Source of the DNA: Pseudomonas sp. DTU_2021_1001937_2_SI_NGA_ILE_001
GTDB taxonomy: Bacteria; Pseudomonadota; Gammaproteobacteria; Pseudomonadales; Pseudomonadaceae
Length of the DNA stretch: 64,000 nucleotides
Assembly: GCF_032463525.1 (NCBI RefSeq)
Contig: NZ_CP135971.1
Location: forward strand, 1,116,001-1,180,000
Direction of reading: 5' to 3'
Below the pieces are notes generated by a model that worked only from the letters and a program-made list of their open reading frames with translations, did no database searches and was not told where the DNA came from. Position 1 is the stretch's first letter. Each line of letters opens with the position of its first letter. Position numbers and translations under genes: made by a program. Of the stretch, positions 1 through 10,653 are shown piece by piece.

Positions 1-1
1 C

Positions 2-358
2 GACGTGTTGTTCAACTACCTGGGCCACGAACAGCCGCCCGAAGGCTGGCTGCGCGCCAGCCAGCTGGCGGCGCCGGCAGACGTGGCAGCCGGCAACCGG
101 GTCAGTCATGCCCGTGAGGTGGTGGCCTGGCTGCAGGACGGTGTGCTGCATATCGAGTGGCACAGCGTAACGCCGCAGGCCGACAGCCGCTGGCCGGCGC
201 GCCTGCTGGAACACCTGCAGGCCCTTGTCGCCCATTGCATGGACCCGCAGGCCGGCGCGCTGATGCCGTCGGACTTCCCGCTGGCCAAGGGCATCAACCA
301 GAAATCCCTGGACACGCTGCTGAGCAAGCTCAAGAGCAAACCGAATACCAAAAGCTAG
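2..358 (+). CDS. C-terminal end of an upstream nonribosomal peptide synthetase (partial)
   Basis: The reading frame is already open at the first base of the window, so the gene begins outside it. The 118 visible residues match the end of an epimerization or condensation domain: an FNYLG motif near the start, then the closing region with IAHC-like VAHCMDP and PSDFPLA. That terminal pattern is typical of epimerization domains, which convert the last loaded residue to its D-form before passing it on. If so, the first condensation domain of the next protein should accept a D-residue. The gene stops with TAG 86 bp before the next NRPS and shares its strand, so the two almost certainly work on one assembly line. 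The E rather than C assignment is an inference from a short fragment. Confidence 0.8.
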   Translation, partial: DVLFNYLGHEQPPEGWLRASQLAAPADVAAGNRVSHAREVVAWLQDGVLHIEWHSVTPQADSRWPARLLEHLQALVAHCMDPQAGALMPSDFPLAKGINQKSLDTLLSKLKSKPNTKS

Positions 359-444
359 TGCGCGGTGCGGCACGCGGGTGGACATGCCCCGCGCGCCGCT
401 GCCGATCAGCGACTTTTCAAGATTTGCCTACGGATCGTTTAAGC

Positions 445-3400
445 ATGAACAACATCGAAGACATCTATTCCCTCTCGCCGACGCAGCATGGCCTGCTGTT
501 CCACAGCGTCGTCGAGGCGGATTCGCGGGTGTACTACCAGCAACTGAGCCTGGAGATCCAGGGCCCGCTGGACACCACCGCATTTCGCAGCGCCTGGCAG
601 GCGCTGATGCAGCGCCACGCAGTACTGCGCAGCGCGTTTCTCTGGGAAGACCTGGACGACGCCTACCAGGTGGTGCAGCAGGGCATCGAGCTGCCGCTGA
701 GCCTGCTCGACTGGCGCGCCCGCGATGACCAGCAGGCCGCCCTCGAAGCCCTGGCGCTGGAGCAGCGCGCCCTGCCGCTGGAACTCAACGACGCGCCGCT
801 GATGCGCGTGGCCCTGGTGCGCCTGGCCGAGCAGCGCTGGCACCTGACCTGGACCTTCCACCACATTCTCATGGACGGCTGGAGCGTCGGCATCGCCATC
901 CAGGAATGGTTGGCCCTGTACTACGAAAGCGCCCTGGGCCGCCCCGCCCGGTTGCCAGCCACCCGCCCGTATCGCGACTACATCGCCTGGCTGGCCGAAC
1001 AGGACATGGCCGCCACCGAGGCCTTCTGGCGCGAGCGCCTGCACGACCTGAACGAACCCACGCCGCTGCCAGACTTCGCCGTGCGCCTGGCACCGCCCAC
1101 CGGTGCCCCCTTCGCCGAGCGCGAAACCCTGCTGCAAGCCGACGAGACCGAACAGCTGACGCGCTTCGCCCGCCAGCACGGCCTGACCCTCAACACCCTG
1201 ATCCAGGGCGCCTGGGCCTTGCTGCTGGGCCAGCACGCCGGGCGTGACGACGTAGTCTACGGCGTCACTGTGGCCGGTCGCCCGGAAAGTCTGCCGGGGG
1301 TCGAGAGCAGTGTCGGCCTGTTCATCAATACCCTGCCGCTGCGCGTGCAATGGGCCGACAGCCCGGCGCTGGTGGATTGGCTGCACGCCCTGCAACAGGC
1401 CAACAGCGACCTGCGCCAGCACGCCTACCTGCCGGTGGGCAAGCTCAAGGCCATGAGCGGCATCGCCGCCGAGCGGGCGCTGTTCGACTCGATTCTGGTG
1501 TTCGAGAACTTCCCGGTCACCGACGCCCTCAACCAGGACGCCGACGGGTTGAGCTTCATCGCCCCGCAGCCGGCGCGGACGGTCGATGGCATTACCCACA
1601 CCCAGGGCCGCAACCATTTCCCGCTGGCGTTGATCGTGGTCCCCGGCGAGCGTCTGAACTACCTGTTCAGCTATGAGCGCCGCCGCTTCAGCGACGCGGA
1701 AATCGCCGTGCTCTCGGCGCAACTGCGCGCCCTGCTGCTGGCCATGGCCGCCCAGCCGCACGGCCGGGTGGCCGAACTGGCGTGGGTCAGCCCAGAGGAA
1801 CAGGCGCAACTGCAGGCCCATGGCCGCGGTGCGCAGCTGCCGGTGCCGACACTGGGCCTGCACCAGCGCTTCGAGCAGCAGGCGCTGACCCACCCCGAGC
1901 GAGAGGCACTGCGCGACCGCCAGGGCGCCCTGAGCTATGCCGAACTCGAGCGCCGCGCCAACCAGCTCAGCCAGCACCTGCACAGCCAGGGTATCGGCGC
2001 TGGCAGCCTGGTGGCCCTGGGCCTGGAACGCAATGCCGACTTCGTCATCGCCCTGCTGGCCACCCTCAAGGCCGGTGCGGCGTACCTGCCGCTGGACCTC
2101 AAGCAACCGGTCGGGCGCCTGGCCGATGTCCTGGCCGACAGCCGCGCCGCGCTGCTGATCGGTGCCACCGCGTCGCCAGCACTGACGCGCCTGGCCGAGC
2201 ACACCCCGGCGCTGTGGCTGAACGAAGCCGCCGCGCACATTGCCGCGCAACCGGCCCACGCCCCTGATGTACAGCACCCTGCCGACGCGGCGGCCTACGT
2301 GATCTATACCTCGGGCTCCACTGGCACACCGAAGGGCGTGGTGGTCGAACACCGCGCCATCGTCGACTACCTGGGCGCCGTTCAGGCCCTGCTCGATGCG
2401 CCCGCAGCGGCCCGCTATGCCCTGCTGTCCAGCGTCGCCGCCGACCTCGGCCATACCCAGCTGTTCGGTGCCCTGTGCAGCGGCGCCAGCCTGTTGCTGG
2501 TGGATGACGACAGCGCCTTCAGCCCCCTGGCCCTGGCCGAGCTGTTCGAGCAGCAGCCGGTGGACGTGCTGAAGATCACCCCGAGCCATCTCGGCGGCCT
2601 GCTGCAGGCCCTGCCGGATGCCCGCCTGCTGCCACGCTCGCGGCTGGTGTTCGGCGGCGATGCGCTGAGCCCCGAGCTGCTCGACAAGGTCCGCAGCCTG
2701 GCGCCACACCTGCGCGTGTTCAACCATTACGGGCCCAGCGAAGCCACGGTCGGGGCGATTGCCACCGAACTGCCGGCCGGCCTGCGCAGCATTCCTCTGG
2801 GCCGTCCGCTGCCCAACCGCCAGCTGCGCGTGGTCGATGCCCATGGCCAGGCCGTGGCCACCGGGGTCAGCGGCGAGCTGCTGATCGGCGGTGCGCTGGC
2901 ACGGGGTTACCTGCATCGCCCGGACCTCACCGACGAGCGCTTCAGCGTCGATGCCCAGCAGCAGCGCTGGTACCGCACCGGTGACCGCGTGCGCTGGCTG
3001 GAAGATGGCCAACTGGCGTTCCTCGGCCGCGTCGACAGCCAGGTGAAGATTCGCGGCAACCGCCTGGAACTGGGCGAAGTGGAGGCGCAGATCAGGCGCC
3101 TGTCGCCGAGCATCGAACAGGTGCTGGTGCGCGCCGTGGAACTGGACGGCAGCCTGCGCCTGGTGGCCTGGCTGGTGGCCAGCCAGAGCCTGTCGCCAGC
3201 CAAACTGCGCGACGACCTGGCCATGCGCGTGCCGGACTACATGGTGCCGGCACACTTCATCAGCCTCGACGAACTGCCGCTGAACCGCAACGGCAAGGTC
3301 GATGCAAGCCGCCTGCCGCTGCCGGCGCAGCCGGTCGACGACAGCGCCAGCCACGTGGCGCCACGCAACGAGGTGGAAGCGCTGCTGGCGGATATCTGGC

Positions 3401-6400
3401 AGGACGTGCTCAAGCGCGACCGAGTGGGCGTGCATGACAACTTCTTCGCCTTGGGCGGCGACTCGATCCTCAACCTGCAAATCATCGCCCGTGCCAACCA
3501 GCAAGGGCTCAAACTCACCCCGCGCCAGCTGTTCGAGAACCGCACCATCGCCGACATCGCCCGGGTACTGGGCGCCGATGCCAGCGGTGCGGTGGCCGAC
3601 GCTGCCAGCCAAGGCCTGGAGTTGCCGCTGGGCGCCGGCCAGTGCGCGCGCCTGGACAGCGGCGCGCTGCAAGCCACCTGGCGCTGCGTAGCACTGACCC
3701 GGAACCTCGACAACGCCGTGCTGGCTCAGGCGCTCGGCGCCGTACAACAGCACCATCAGGCCCTGCGTCTGGCGCTGCAACGCCCCCCCGAAGGCCACTG
3801 GCACCAGCGTGTGCTGGCGCAGGCCCTGGCCCCGCAGGTGGACGTTCGGGATCTCGCCGAACTCGGCCAGGCGCCGCTGCAAGCCCTGGCCGAACAGGCT
3901 GTCGAGGGCCTGGCGCTGGACGCCGGGCAGACCCTGCATGCCAGCCTGCTGACGCACAGCGGCCAGCCGTACCTGCTGCTCGCCGCCCACCCGCTGTGCC
4001 TGGACGAAGCCTCCTGGCCACTGCTGCTCGACGACCTCAACCTGGCACTGGCGCAGCAGTTGCACCAGCGGCCACTGCGCCTGGCCTACAACGGCGGTGA
4101 CTTCAGCCGCTGGACCCAGCACCAGCAGGCCTACGCCCAAGGCGATGGCCTGGACGAGGCCTGGGAACACTGGCTGCAGTTCGTCGGCATGGACCTGCTG
4201 GCCCTGCCCCCGCCCCAGGAACAGCCCGCGATCGGCGTGGCCGAGCACCGCGTATCAGCCGAGACCTCCCGCGCCCTCAAGCGCCTGCTGGAGATGCTGC
4301 AACTGGACTGGAACGCCCTGCTGGCCGCCGCCGTGGCCGAGCAATGGCGCACCCTGGCTGGCAACGGGTTGATCGCCCTGGCCTTGCAGGCAGGACGTCC
4401 GCAAGCCGAGCGCCTGGCGGTGAACGCGCCGATCAGCACCGCCGACCTGGAGCCGCAACGCATCATCGGCGCGCTGGAACAGCCCGTACCCTTCTACCTG
4501 CAGGTGCAGGGCGACAACCTGCTGCAACGCCTGCAAGCCACCGCTGCGCAGCTGCGTGCCTACCCACAGTTGGGCAGCGACTACGGCGTGCTGCGCTACC
4601 TGTCGGACAACAGCTACCTGCAAGAGCCGCTGCGCGACCTGCCGACCCCGCCGATCAGCATCCGTTGGCAAGGCGACCGCGACAGCCATCGCGAACCGCG
4701 CGCCGTCATGGGCCGGCTCACCGCTGCCAGCCAGTCGCCTGCACCGGGCAGCGCCCTGGTGCTCGATGCCTGCTGGCAGGATGATTGCCTGCACCTGCAC
4801 GCCACCGGTGCGCTGGCTGCCGACTGGCTGCCACAGCTGCTGCAGCGCCTGAACGAACTGGCCGCGCTGCTCGCCCAGCCCGAGCTGCGTCCGCACAGTG
4901 CGGCGTTCCCGCTGTGCCATCAGCAAGCCGCGACCCTGGCTGCCGAGCCACTGGACTGGGAGAACATCGAAGACCTCTATCCGCTGTCGTCCATGCAACA
5001 GGGCATGCTGCTGCACACCCTGCTGCAACCGCACAGCGGCATCTACCTGATGCAGCAGCGCTACAGCTGGGACGGCGACCTGCAACGCCCGGCCATGCAA
5101 GCGGCCTGGCAGCTGTTCCTCGAACGTCACCCGATGATGCGCACCGCGTTCTGGTGGCAGGACGACCACGCGCCGCTGCAATGCGTACTGCGCCAGGCCG
5201 ACCCGGCGTTCGACTGGCAGGACCTGCGCCACCTGGATGCCGACGCCCAGCGCCTGGCCATGGACCAGGCCCTCGAAGCGCAACACCAGCAGGGCTTCGA
5301 CATGGCCCGTGCGCCGCTGACCCACCTGCGCATCTTCCAGCTCGACGAGCGCCGCTTCGCCGTGGTGCGCAGCTTCCACCACATCCTCACCGATGCCTGG
5401 TGCTTCGGCCTGCTGATGGAAGACCTGCTGGCCATCTACCAGGCCATGGTGCGCCACGAGCCGGTCGCACGCCCGCGCCTGCGCTCGTTCCGTGGCTACA
5501 TGAGCTGGCTGGAACGCCAGGACATGGCGGCTGCGCAGGCCTTCTGGCAGGCCGACCTGGCGGGCTTCAGCGAACCGACCCCGCTGGCCGTGGACACGCC
5601 GCTGGCCGACGAGCAGCAGCCCGCTGAAGCAGTCGGCGACCAGGACTGCACCCTGAGCATCAGCCAGACCCGCCGCCTGCAGGAGCTTTGCCAGCATTAC
5701 CAACTGACCCCCAACACCTGGATTCAGGGCGCCTGGGCCTTGCTGCTGTCGCGCTACAGCGGTAACCGCGACGTGCTGTTCGGCGTCACCGTGGCCGGAC
5801 GCCCCACCGAGCTGGCCGGGGTCGAGGAAATGGTCGGTATCTTCATCAACAGCCTGCCCCTGCGCGTGGATGTCGACCCACAGGCACCGGTGGCCGAATG
5901 GCTGCAGGCGCTGCTGTCGCACAACGCCCGCCTGCGCGAGCATGAAAGCGCTTCGCTGGTGGACATCCAGCGTTGCAGCGACGTGCCACGCGGCCAGGCG
6001 CTGTTCGACAGCCTGGTGGTGTTCGAGAACGCGCCGCTGGATATCAGCAGCGTGCAGCTGGACAACTTCAGCATCGATATCTACGAAGACCGGGTGCACA
6101 CCAACTTCCCGATGACGGTGGTGCTCTACCCCGGTGATCGCCTGGGCATCCGCCTGTCTTACGACACCCGGCGCTTCAGTGCCGACACCGTGCAACGCAT
6201 GCTCGGGCACCTGGTGCAGTTGCTCGGCGGCATGCTCGAACAGCCCGAGGCGCGGCTCGACACCCTGTGGCTGCTGGCACCGACCGAGCGCCAGCAATTG
6301 CTGGTGGACTACAACCGCAGCGATGTCGACTTCCCGCTGCAGCGTGGCTATGCGGCGCTGTTCGCCGAACAGGTGAGCCGGCGCGGGCAGCAGGTGGCCG

Positions 6401-9400
6401 CCGTATGCCAGGGCGAGTCGCTGAGCTACGCCGAACTGGACCGCCGCAGCAACGCCGTGGCGCATGCCCTGCAAACCGCCGGCGCCGGGCCGGAAACCCT
6501 GGTGGCGCTGTTCGCCGAGCGCGGCCTGGCACTGCTGACCCTGATGATCGGCACCCTCAAGGCCGGCGCCGCATTCCAGGCCCTGGACATCCAGCAACCG
6601 CCCGCAAGGCTGGCCGAACTGCTGGCCCTCGGCGAAGCACCGCTGCTGCTGGTCTGCGACCAGGCCAGCGCCGTACTCGACCAGGTCCTGCCGAACCTGC
6701 AACGCCAGCCCACCTGCCTGGTCGCCCAGCCGCTGTGGCAAGGCGCCGCGCAGCCGGCGGTCAGCTACAACCATGACCCGGACCAGCTGGCCTACGTGAT
6801 CTTCACCTCGGGTTCCACCGGCCAGCCCAAGGGCGTGATGGTCGAGCAGCGCGGCATGCTCAACAACATGTTCGGCAAGGTCCCGGCGCTGGGCCTGGGC
6901 GAGCACGACCGCATCGCCCAGACCGCCTCGCCGGCCTTCGATATCAGCGTCTGGCAGTTCCTCGCCGCGCCGCTGTTCGGCGCCACCGTGCACATCCTGC
7001 CCGACGCCCAGGCCCACGATCCGCTGGCACTGCTTGACGCGGTCGAGGCGCATGGCCTGACGCTGCTGGAAACCGTACCGGCGTTGATTCGCGGCATGCT
7101 CCAGGAAAGCTCGGCCGACCACCGCCTGGCCAGCCTGCGCTGGCTGCTGCCCACCGGCGAAGCGCTGCCACCGGCACTGGCCCGCGACTGGCTGACGCGC
7201 TTCCCCCACGTACCGATGATGAACGCCTACGGCCCGGCCGAATGCTCGGACGACGTGGCCTTCCACGCCATTACCCAAGCCGCGGACGCCGACTGCCTGC
7301 ACATGCCGATCGGCCTGCCGACCGCCAACAACCAGCTGTTCGTGCTCGATGCCGAGCTGCGCCTGCTGCCGGTGGGCGTGCCGGGCGAGCTGTGCATCGG
7401 CGGCGTCGGCGTGGGCCGGGGCTACCTGCGCGACCCGCAGCGCACCCGTGAAGCCTTCGTCGAACACCCCTTCGAGCCTGGAGCACGCCTGTATCGCAGT
7501 GGCGACATCGGCCGCTTGCGCGCCGACGGCGTGTTCGAATACCTGGGCCGGCGTGACCAGCAGGTGAAGATCCGTGGCCATCGCATCGAGCTGGGCGAGA
7601 TCGAAAACCGCCTGATGCAACACCCGGCGGTCAGCAGCGCCGCAGTGCTGGCGCGGCCCGACGCACGGGGTGCCTTGCAACTGGTGGCCTGGTACGTGCT
7701 GGAGGATGACGCCGCGCTGGACGCCGACGCGGCGCAGGCGGTGCTCAGCACCTACCTGGGCGAGCAACTGGCGGCCTACATGCTGCCGGCGCGCTGGGTG
7801 AACCTGGCACAGCTGCCGCTGAACGCCAACGGCAAGGTCGACCGCCGTGCCCTGGCGGCCCTCGACCTGCCGCAGGACCAGCAGCCGCAGGATCTGCCGG
7901 CGGCGCCGCGCAGTGACACCGAGAAAGTGCTGGCCGAACTGTGGCAGCAGCTGCTCGGCCTGGACAGCGTGAGCGTGCACGACGACTTCTTCGCCATTGG
8001 CGGGCACTCGTTGCTGGCGACCCAGATGCTGTCACGTATTCGCCGCCACCTGGCGGTGGACCTGCCGCTGCGCACGCTGTTCGAAGGCGGCACCCTGGAG
8101 CAACTGGCCCAGGCCGTGGAGCGCCAGCGCGAGGCACAGGGCGCCGTCGAGCCAGGCAGCGAGATGGTGCCGGTGCCGCGTGACCAGCAGTTGCCGCTGT
8201 CCTTCGCCCAGCAACGACTGTGGTTCCTCGACCGCCTGGAAGGCCCGAGCGCGGCCTACAACATGGGCTCGGTGGTACGCCTGCGCGGCGCGCTGAACGT
8301 CGCGGCGCTGCAAGCGGCCTTGCACAGCGTGCTGGAGCGCCATGAAGCGCTGCGTACTGCCTTCCAGCTGGTTGGCGAGCAGCCCTGCCAGGTCATCGCG
8401 CCCGTACCGGCCCTGGACCTGACGCCCACCGACCTCAGCCAGCTGGTAGGCGAGGCGCAGCAGCAGGCATTGCAGCGTCTGATCGACGAACAGGCCGCCC
8501 GGCCGTTCGACCTGCAACAGGCCCCGATGCTGCGTGCCAGCCTGCTGCGCCTGGGCGCTGACGACCACGTACTGCAACTGGTGCTGCACCACATCGCCAC
8601 CGATGCCTGGTCGATGGGCATCCTGATGCGTGAGCTGATTACCGCTTACCTGGCCTTCAGCCAGGGCCACACGCCGGACCTCGCTCCGCTGCCGATCCAG
8701 TACGCCGACTACGCCCACTGGCAGCGCAGCCCGGCGCAGCAGCGTTTGCTGGCCCAGGCCATCGACTACTGGCGCCACCAGCTGGCCGGTGCACCGACGC
8801 TGATCCCGCTGCCGCTGGACTACCCGCGCCCGGCGCGCCCGGACTACCAGGGTGCCGCCCTGCAGCAGCGCTTCAGCGCGGCGCAGACCCAGGCCCTGAA
8901 GGCCTACGCCCAGGCGCACAAGGCCACGCTGTTCATGGTCCTGCTCAACGCCTTCAACAGCCTGATGCAGCGGGCCACCGGCGCGCAGGACTTCATCGTC
9001 GGCACCGACCTGGCCAACCGCGAACATCCGGCATTGGAAAACCTCATCGGCTTCTTCGTCAACGTACTGCCGATCCGCGCCCGACTGGACGCTGGCGAGC
9101 GCTTCGACACCCGCCTGCAACGCCTGCGTGACGACTGCCTGGCAGCCTTCCAGCATCAGCAGGTGCCGTTCGACAAGCTGGTCGAGACCCTGCAACCGCC
9201 ACGTCAGCCAGGCGTCAACCCGCTGGTGCAGGTGCTGTTCGTGATGCAGAACACCCCCGGCGACCAGGCCCACCTGCCGGGCCTGGAGGTACAGGACTAC
9301 CTGCAGGCGGGCCAGCAGAGCAGCAAATTCGACCTCGCGGTGTTCGTCGAAGAAGACGACGACCAAGGCCTGAGCGTGCGCTGGGTGTACCGCACCAGCG

Positions 9401-10653
9401 TGCTCGGCGCCGCCACCGTTCAGCGCCTGGAACAAGGCTTCGACACCCTCTTGGAGCGCATCATGACCGCACCCGAAAACGCCCTGGAAGACTGGCAGTG
9501 GCGCCTGCAGGATGGCCACGACCCGGCCGCCGCCCACCCGGCTGCAGCGCCAGCCGACGACGCCGCGGCGCGCAGCGCACGCAAGCTGTCGAAGATGAGC
9601 AAGCTCAAGCAGACTCGCGCCAGCGCCGTCAGCCAACTGGCCCATGAACAGGTGCGCACCCGCGCACTGGTCGAAGGCCAGGCATTGCCCCTGGTGATCG
9701 AACCGCTGCTGGGCGACCTCGACCCGGCACACTGGGCGCAGCAGGCCCGGCCGTGGATCAACGAGCAGCTGCGCACCCACGGTGGCCTGCTGTTCCGTGG
9801 TTTCGACCTGCCCGACGCCAGCGCCTTCGAACGCTTTGCCCAAGCCATCGAGCCGGACCTGTACGGCACCTACGGCGACCTGCCGAAGAACACCTCGGGC
9901 AAGAACATCTACCACTCCACGCCGTACCCGGAACAGCACATGATCCTGTTCCACAACGAGAGCTCGCACCTGCCGCAGTGGCCGCGCAAGCAATGGTTCT
10001 TCTGCGAGATCCCGTCGCCGGTCGGCGGCTGCACGCCGATCGTCGACTGCCGCCAGGTACTGACGCGCCTGCCCGAGACCATCGTCGACCGTCTCAAGGC
10101 CCAGGGCCTGCTGTACGTGCGGCACTTCACCGACAAGCTGGACGTACGCTGGCAGGACTTCTTCAAGACCGAGGACCGCAGCGAGGTCGAGCGCCAGTGC
10201 CGTGACAGCGGCATGCAGTGGCAATGGCTGGGAGACGACAACCTGCGCATCGCCCAGCACTGCCCGGCCATCGTCGCCCATCCGGACACCGGCGAGCTGG
10301 CGTTCTTCAACCAGGTGCAACTGCACCACCCGGCGTGCCTGGAACCGGAGGTGCGCAGCAACCTGATCAACCTGTTCGGCCTCGGCAACCTGCCACGCAA
10401 TGTCTACTACGGCGATGGCAGCGTGATCGAAGACGAGGTGATGGCGGTGATCGGTGAGGCCTACGAGGCCTGCGCGGTACGCTTCAAATGGCACAAAGGC
10501 GACATGGTGATGCTCGACAACATGCTGGTGGCGCACGCCCGCGACCCGTTCGAGGGCGAACGCAAGATCTGCGTTGCCATGGGCCAGATGATGAATCGCC
10601 AGCAGTTGGAGGCCTGTCAGCCCGCGCCACAGCACACCGAGGAGCAGGCATGA
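445..10653 (+). CDS. Two-module NRPS with fused TauD/SyrP-like aspartate beta-hydroxylase
   Basis: This 3402-aa synthetase loads two amino acids and carries a hydroxylase. Domains by residue: C1 ~1-450 (HHILMDG near 139); A1 ~460-960; T1 with GGDS near 1006; a C/E-like domain ~1056-1500 without the HHxxxDG motif; C2 ~1506-1930 (HHILTDA near 1645); A2 ~1950-2465; T2 with GGHS near 2519; C3 ~2576-3000 (HHIATDA near 2715); Fe(II)/2-oxoglutarate oxygenase ~3053-3395 with H3170, E3172, distal H3364 and R3373. My hand-read pocket codes are DLTKVGHVGK for A1 (Asp) and DIWELTADDK for A2 (probably 2,4-diaminobutyrate). C3 has no A domain of its own and must serve the Asp module on the next protein. 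The start is the ATG opening MNNIEDIYSLSP, the usual beginning of a C domain. The frame stays open upstream to 157, but that stretch overlaps the previous gene. No strong ribosome site is visible. Confidence 0.9.
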   Translation: MNNIEDIYSLSPTQHGLLFHSVVEADSRVYYQQLSLEIQGPLDTTAFRSAWQALMQRHAVLRSAFLWEDLDDAYQVVQQGIELPLSLLDWRARDDQQAALEALALEQRALPLELNDAPLMRVALVRLAEQRWHLTWTFHHILMDGWSVGIAIQEWLALYYESALGRPARLPATRPYRDYIAWLAEQDMAATEAFWRERLHDLNEPTPLPDFAVRLAPPTGAPFAERETLLQADETEQLTRFARQHGLTLNTLIQGAWALLLGQHAGRDDVVYGVTVAGRPESLPGVESSVGLFINTLPLRVQWADSPALVDWLHALQQANSDLRQHAYLPVGKLKAMSGIAAERALFDSILVFENFPVTDALNQDADGLSFIAPQPARTVDGITHTQGRNHFPLALIVVPGERLNYLFSYERRRFSDAEIAVLSAQLRALLLAMAAQPHGRVAELAWVSPEEQAQLQAHGRGAQLPVPTLGLHQRFEQQALTHPEREALRDRQGALSYAELERRANQLSQHLHSQGIGAGSLVALGLERNADFVIALLATLKAGAAYLPLDLKQPVGRLADVLADSRAALLIGATASPALTRLAEHTPALWLNEAAAHIAAQPAHAPDVQHPADAAAYVIYTSGSTGTPKGVVVEHRAIVDYLGAVQALLDAPAAARYALLSSVAADLGHTQLFGALCSGASLLLVDDDSAFSPLALAELFEQQPVDVLKITPSHLGGLLQALPDARLLPRSRLVFGGDALSPELLDKVRSLAPHLRVFNHYGPSEATVGAIATELPAGLRSIPLGRPLPNRQLRVVDAHGQAVATGVSGELLIGGALARGYLHRPDLTDERFSVDAQQQRWYRTGDRVRWLEDGQLAFLGRVDSQVKIRGNRLELGEVEAQIRRLSPSIEQVLVRAVELDGSLRLVAWLVASQSLSPAKLRDDLAMRVPDYMVPAHFISLDELPLNRNGKVDASRLPLPAQPVDDSASHVAPRNEVEALLADIWQDVLKRDRVGVHDNFFALGGDSILNLQIIARANQQGLKLTPRQLFENRTIADIARVLGADASGAVADAASQGLELPLGAGQCARLDSGALQATWRCVALTRNLDNAVLAQALGAVQQHHQALRLALQRPPEGHWHQRVLAQALAPQVDVRDLAELGQAPLQALAEQAVEGLALDAGQTLHASLLTHSGQPYLLLAAHPLCLDEASWPLLLDDLNLALAQQLHQRPLRLAYNGGDFSRWTQHQQAYAQGDGLDEAWEHWLQFVGMDLLALPPPQEQPAIGVAEHRVSAETSRALKRLLEMLQLDWNALLAAAVAEQWRTLAGNGLIALALQAGRPQAERLAVNAPISTADLEPQRIIGALEQPVPFYLQVQGDNLLQRLQATAAQLRAYPQLGSDYGVLRYLSDNSYLQEPLRDLPTPPISIRWQGDRDSHREPRAVMGRLTAASQSPAPGSALVLDACWQDDCLHLHATGALAADWLPQLLQRLNELAALLAQPELRPHSAAFPLCHQQAATLAAEPLDWENIEDLYPLSSMQQGMLLHTLLQPHSGIYLMQQRYSWDGDLQRPAMQAAWQLFLERHPMMRTAFWWQDDHAPLQCVLRQADPAFDWQDLRHLDADAQRLAMDQALEAQHQQGFDMARAPLTHLRIFQLDERRFAVVRSFHHILTDAWCFGLLMEDLLAIYQAMVRHEPVARPRLRSFRGYMSWLERQDMAAAQAFWQADLAGFSEPTPLAVDTPLADEQQPAEAVGDQDCTLSISQTRRLQELCQHYQLTPNTWIQGAWALLLSRYSGNRDVLFGVTVAGRPTELAGVEEMVGIFINSLPLRVDVDPQAPVAEWLQALLSHNARLREHESASLVDIQRCSDVPRGQALFDSLVVFENAPLDISSVQLDNFSIDIYEDRVHTNFPMTVVLYPGDRLGIRLSYDTRRFSADTVQRMLGHLVQLLGGMLEQPEARLDTLWLLAPTERQQLLVDYNRSDVDFPLQRGYAALFAEQVSRRGQQVAAVCQGESLSYAELDRRSNAVAHALQTAGAGPETLVALFAERGLALLTLMIGTLKAGAAFQALDIQQPPARLAELLALGEAPLLLVCDQASAVLDQVLPNLQRQPTCLVAQPLWQGAAQPAVSYNHDPDQLAYVIFTSGSTGQPKGVMVEQRGMLNNMFGKVPALGLGEHDRIAQTASPAFDISVWQFLAAPLFGATVHILPDAQAHDPLALLDAVEAHGLTLLETVPALIRGMLQESSADHRLASLRWLLPTGEALPPALARDWLTRFPHVPMMNAYGPAECSDDVAFHAITQAADADCLHMPIGLPTANNQLFVLDAELRLLPVGVPGELCIGGVGVGRGYLRDPQRTREAFVEHPFEPGARLYRSGDIGRLRADGVFEYLGRRDQQVKIRGHRIELGEIENRLMQHPAVSSAAVLARPDARGALQLVAWYVLEDDAALDADAAQAVLSTYLGEQLAAYMLPARWVNLAQLPLNANGKVDRRALAALDLPQDQQPQDLPAAPRSDTEKVLAELWQQLLGLDSVSVHDDFFAIGGHSLLATQMLSRIRRHLAVDLPLRTLFEGGTLEQLAQAVERQREAQGAVEPGSEMVPVPRDQQLPLSFAQQRLWFLDRLEGPSAAYNMGSVVRLRGALNVAALQAALHSVLERHEALRTAFQLVGEQPCQVIAPVPALDLTPTDLSQLVGEAQQQALQRLIDEQAARPFDLQQAPMLRASLLRLGADDHVLQLVLHHIATDAWSMGILMRELITAYLAFSQGHTPDLAPLPIQYADYAHWQRSPAQQRLLAQAIDYWRHQLAGAPTLIPLPLDYPRPARPDYQGAALQQRFSAAQTQALKAYAQAHKATLFMVLLNAFNSLMQRATGAQDFIVGTDLANREHPALENLIGFFVNVLPIRARLDAGERFDTRLQRLRDDCLAAFQHQQVPFDKLVETLQPPRQPGVNPLVQVLFVMQNTPGDQAHLPGLEVQDYLQAGQQSSKFDLAVFVEEDDDQGLSVRWVYRTSVLGAATVQRLEQGFDTLLERIMTAPENALEDWQWRLQDGHDPAAAHPAAAPADDAAARSARKLSKMSKLKQTRASAVSQLAHEQVRTRALVEGQALPLVIEPLLGDLDPAHWAQQARPWINEQLRTHGGLLFRGFDLPDASAFERFAQAIEPDLYGTYGDLPKNTSGKNIYHSTPYPEQHMILFHNESSHLPQWPRKQWFFCEIPSPVGGCTPIVDCRQVLTRLPETIVDRLKAQGLLYVRHFTDKLDVRWQDFFKTEDRSEVERQCRDSGMQWQWLGDDNLRIAQHCPAIVAHPDTGELAFFNQVQLHHPACLEPEVRSNLINLFGLGNLPRNVYYGDGSVIEDEVMAVIGEAYEACAVRFKWHKGDMVMLDNMLVAHARDPFEGERKICVAMGQMMNRQQLEACQPAPQHTEEQA

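Noticed and set aside
157..444. Extension of the large NRPS frame upstream to 157
   Set aside because: The extra residues overlap the end of the previous NRPS and look non-coding. The C domain begins naturally at the ATG at 445.
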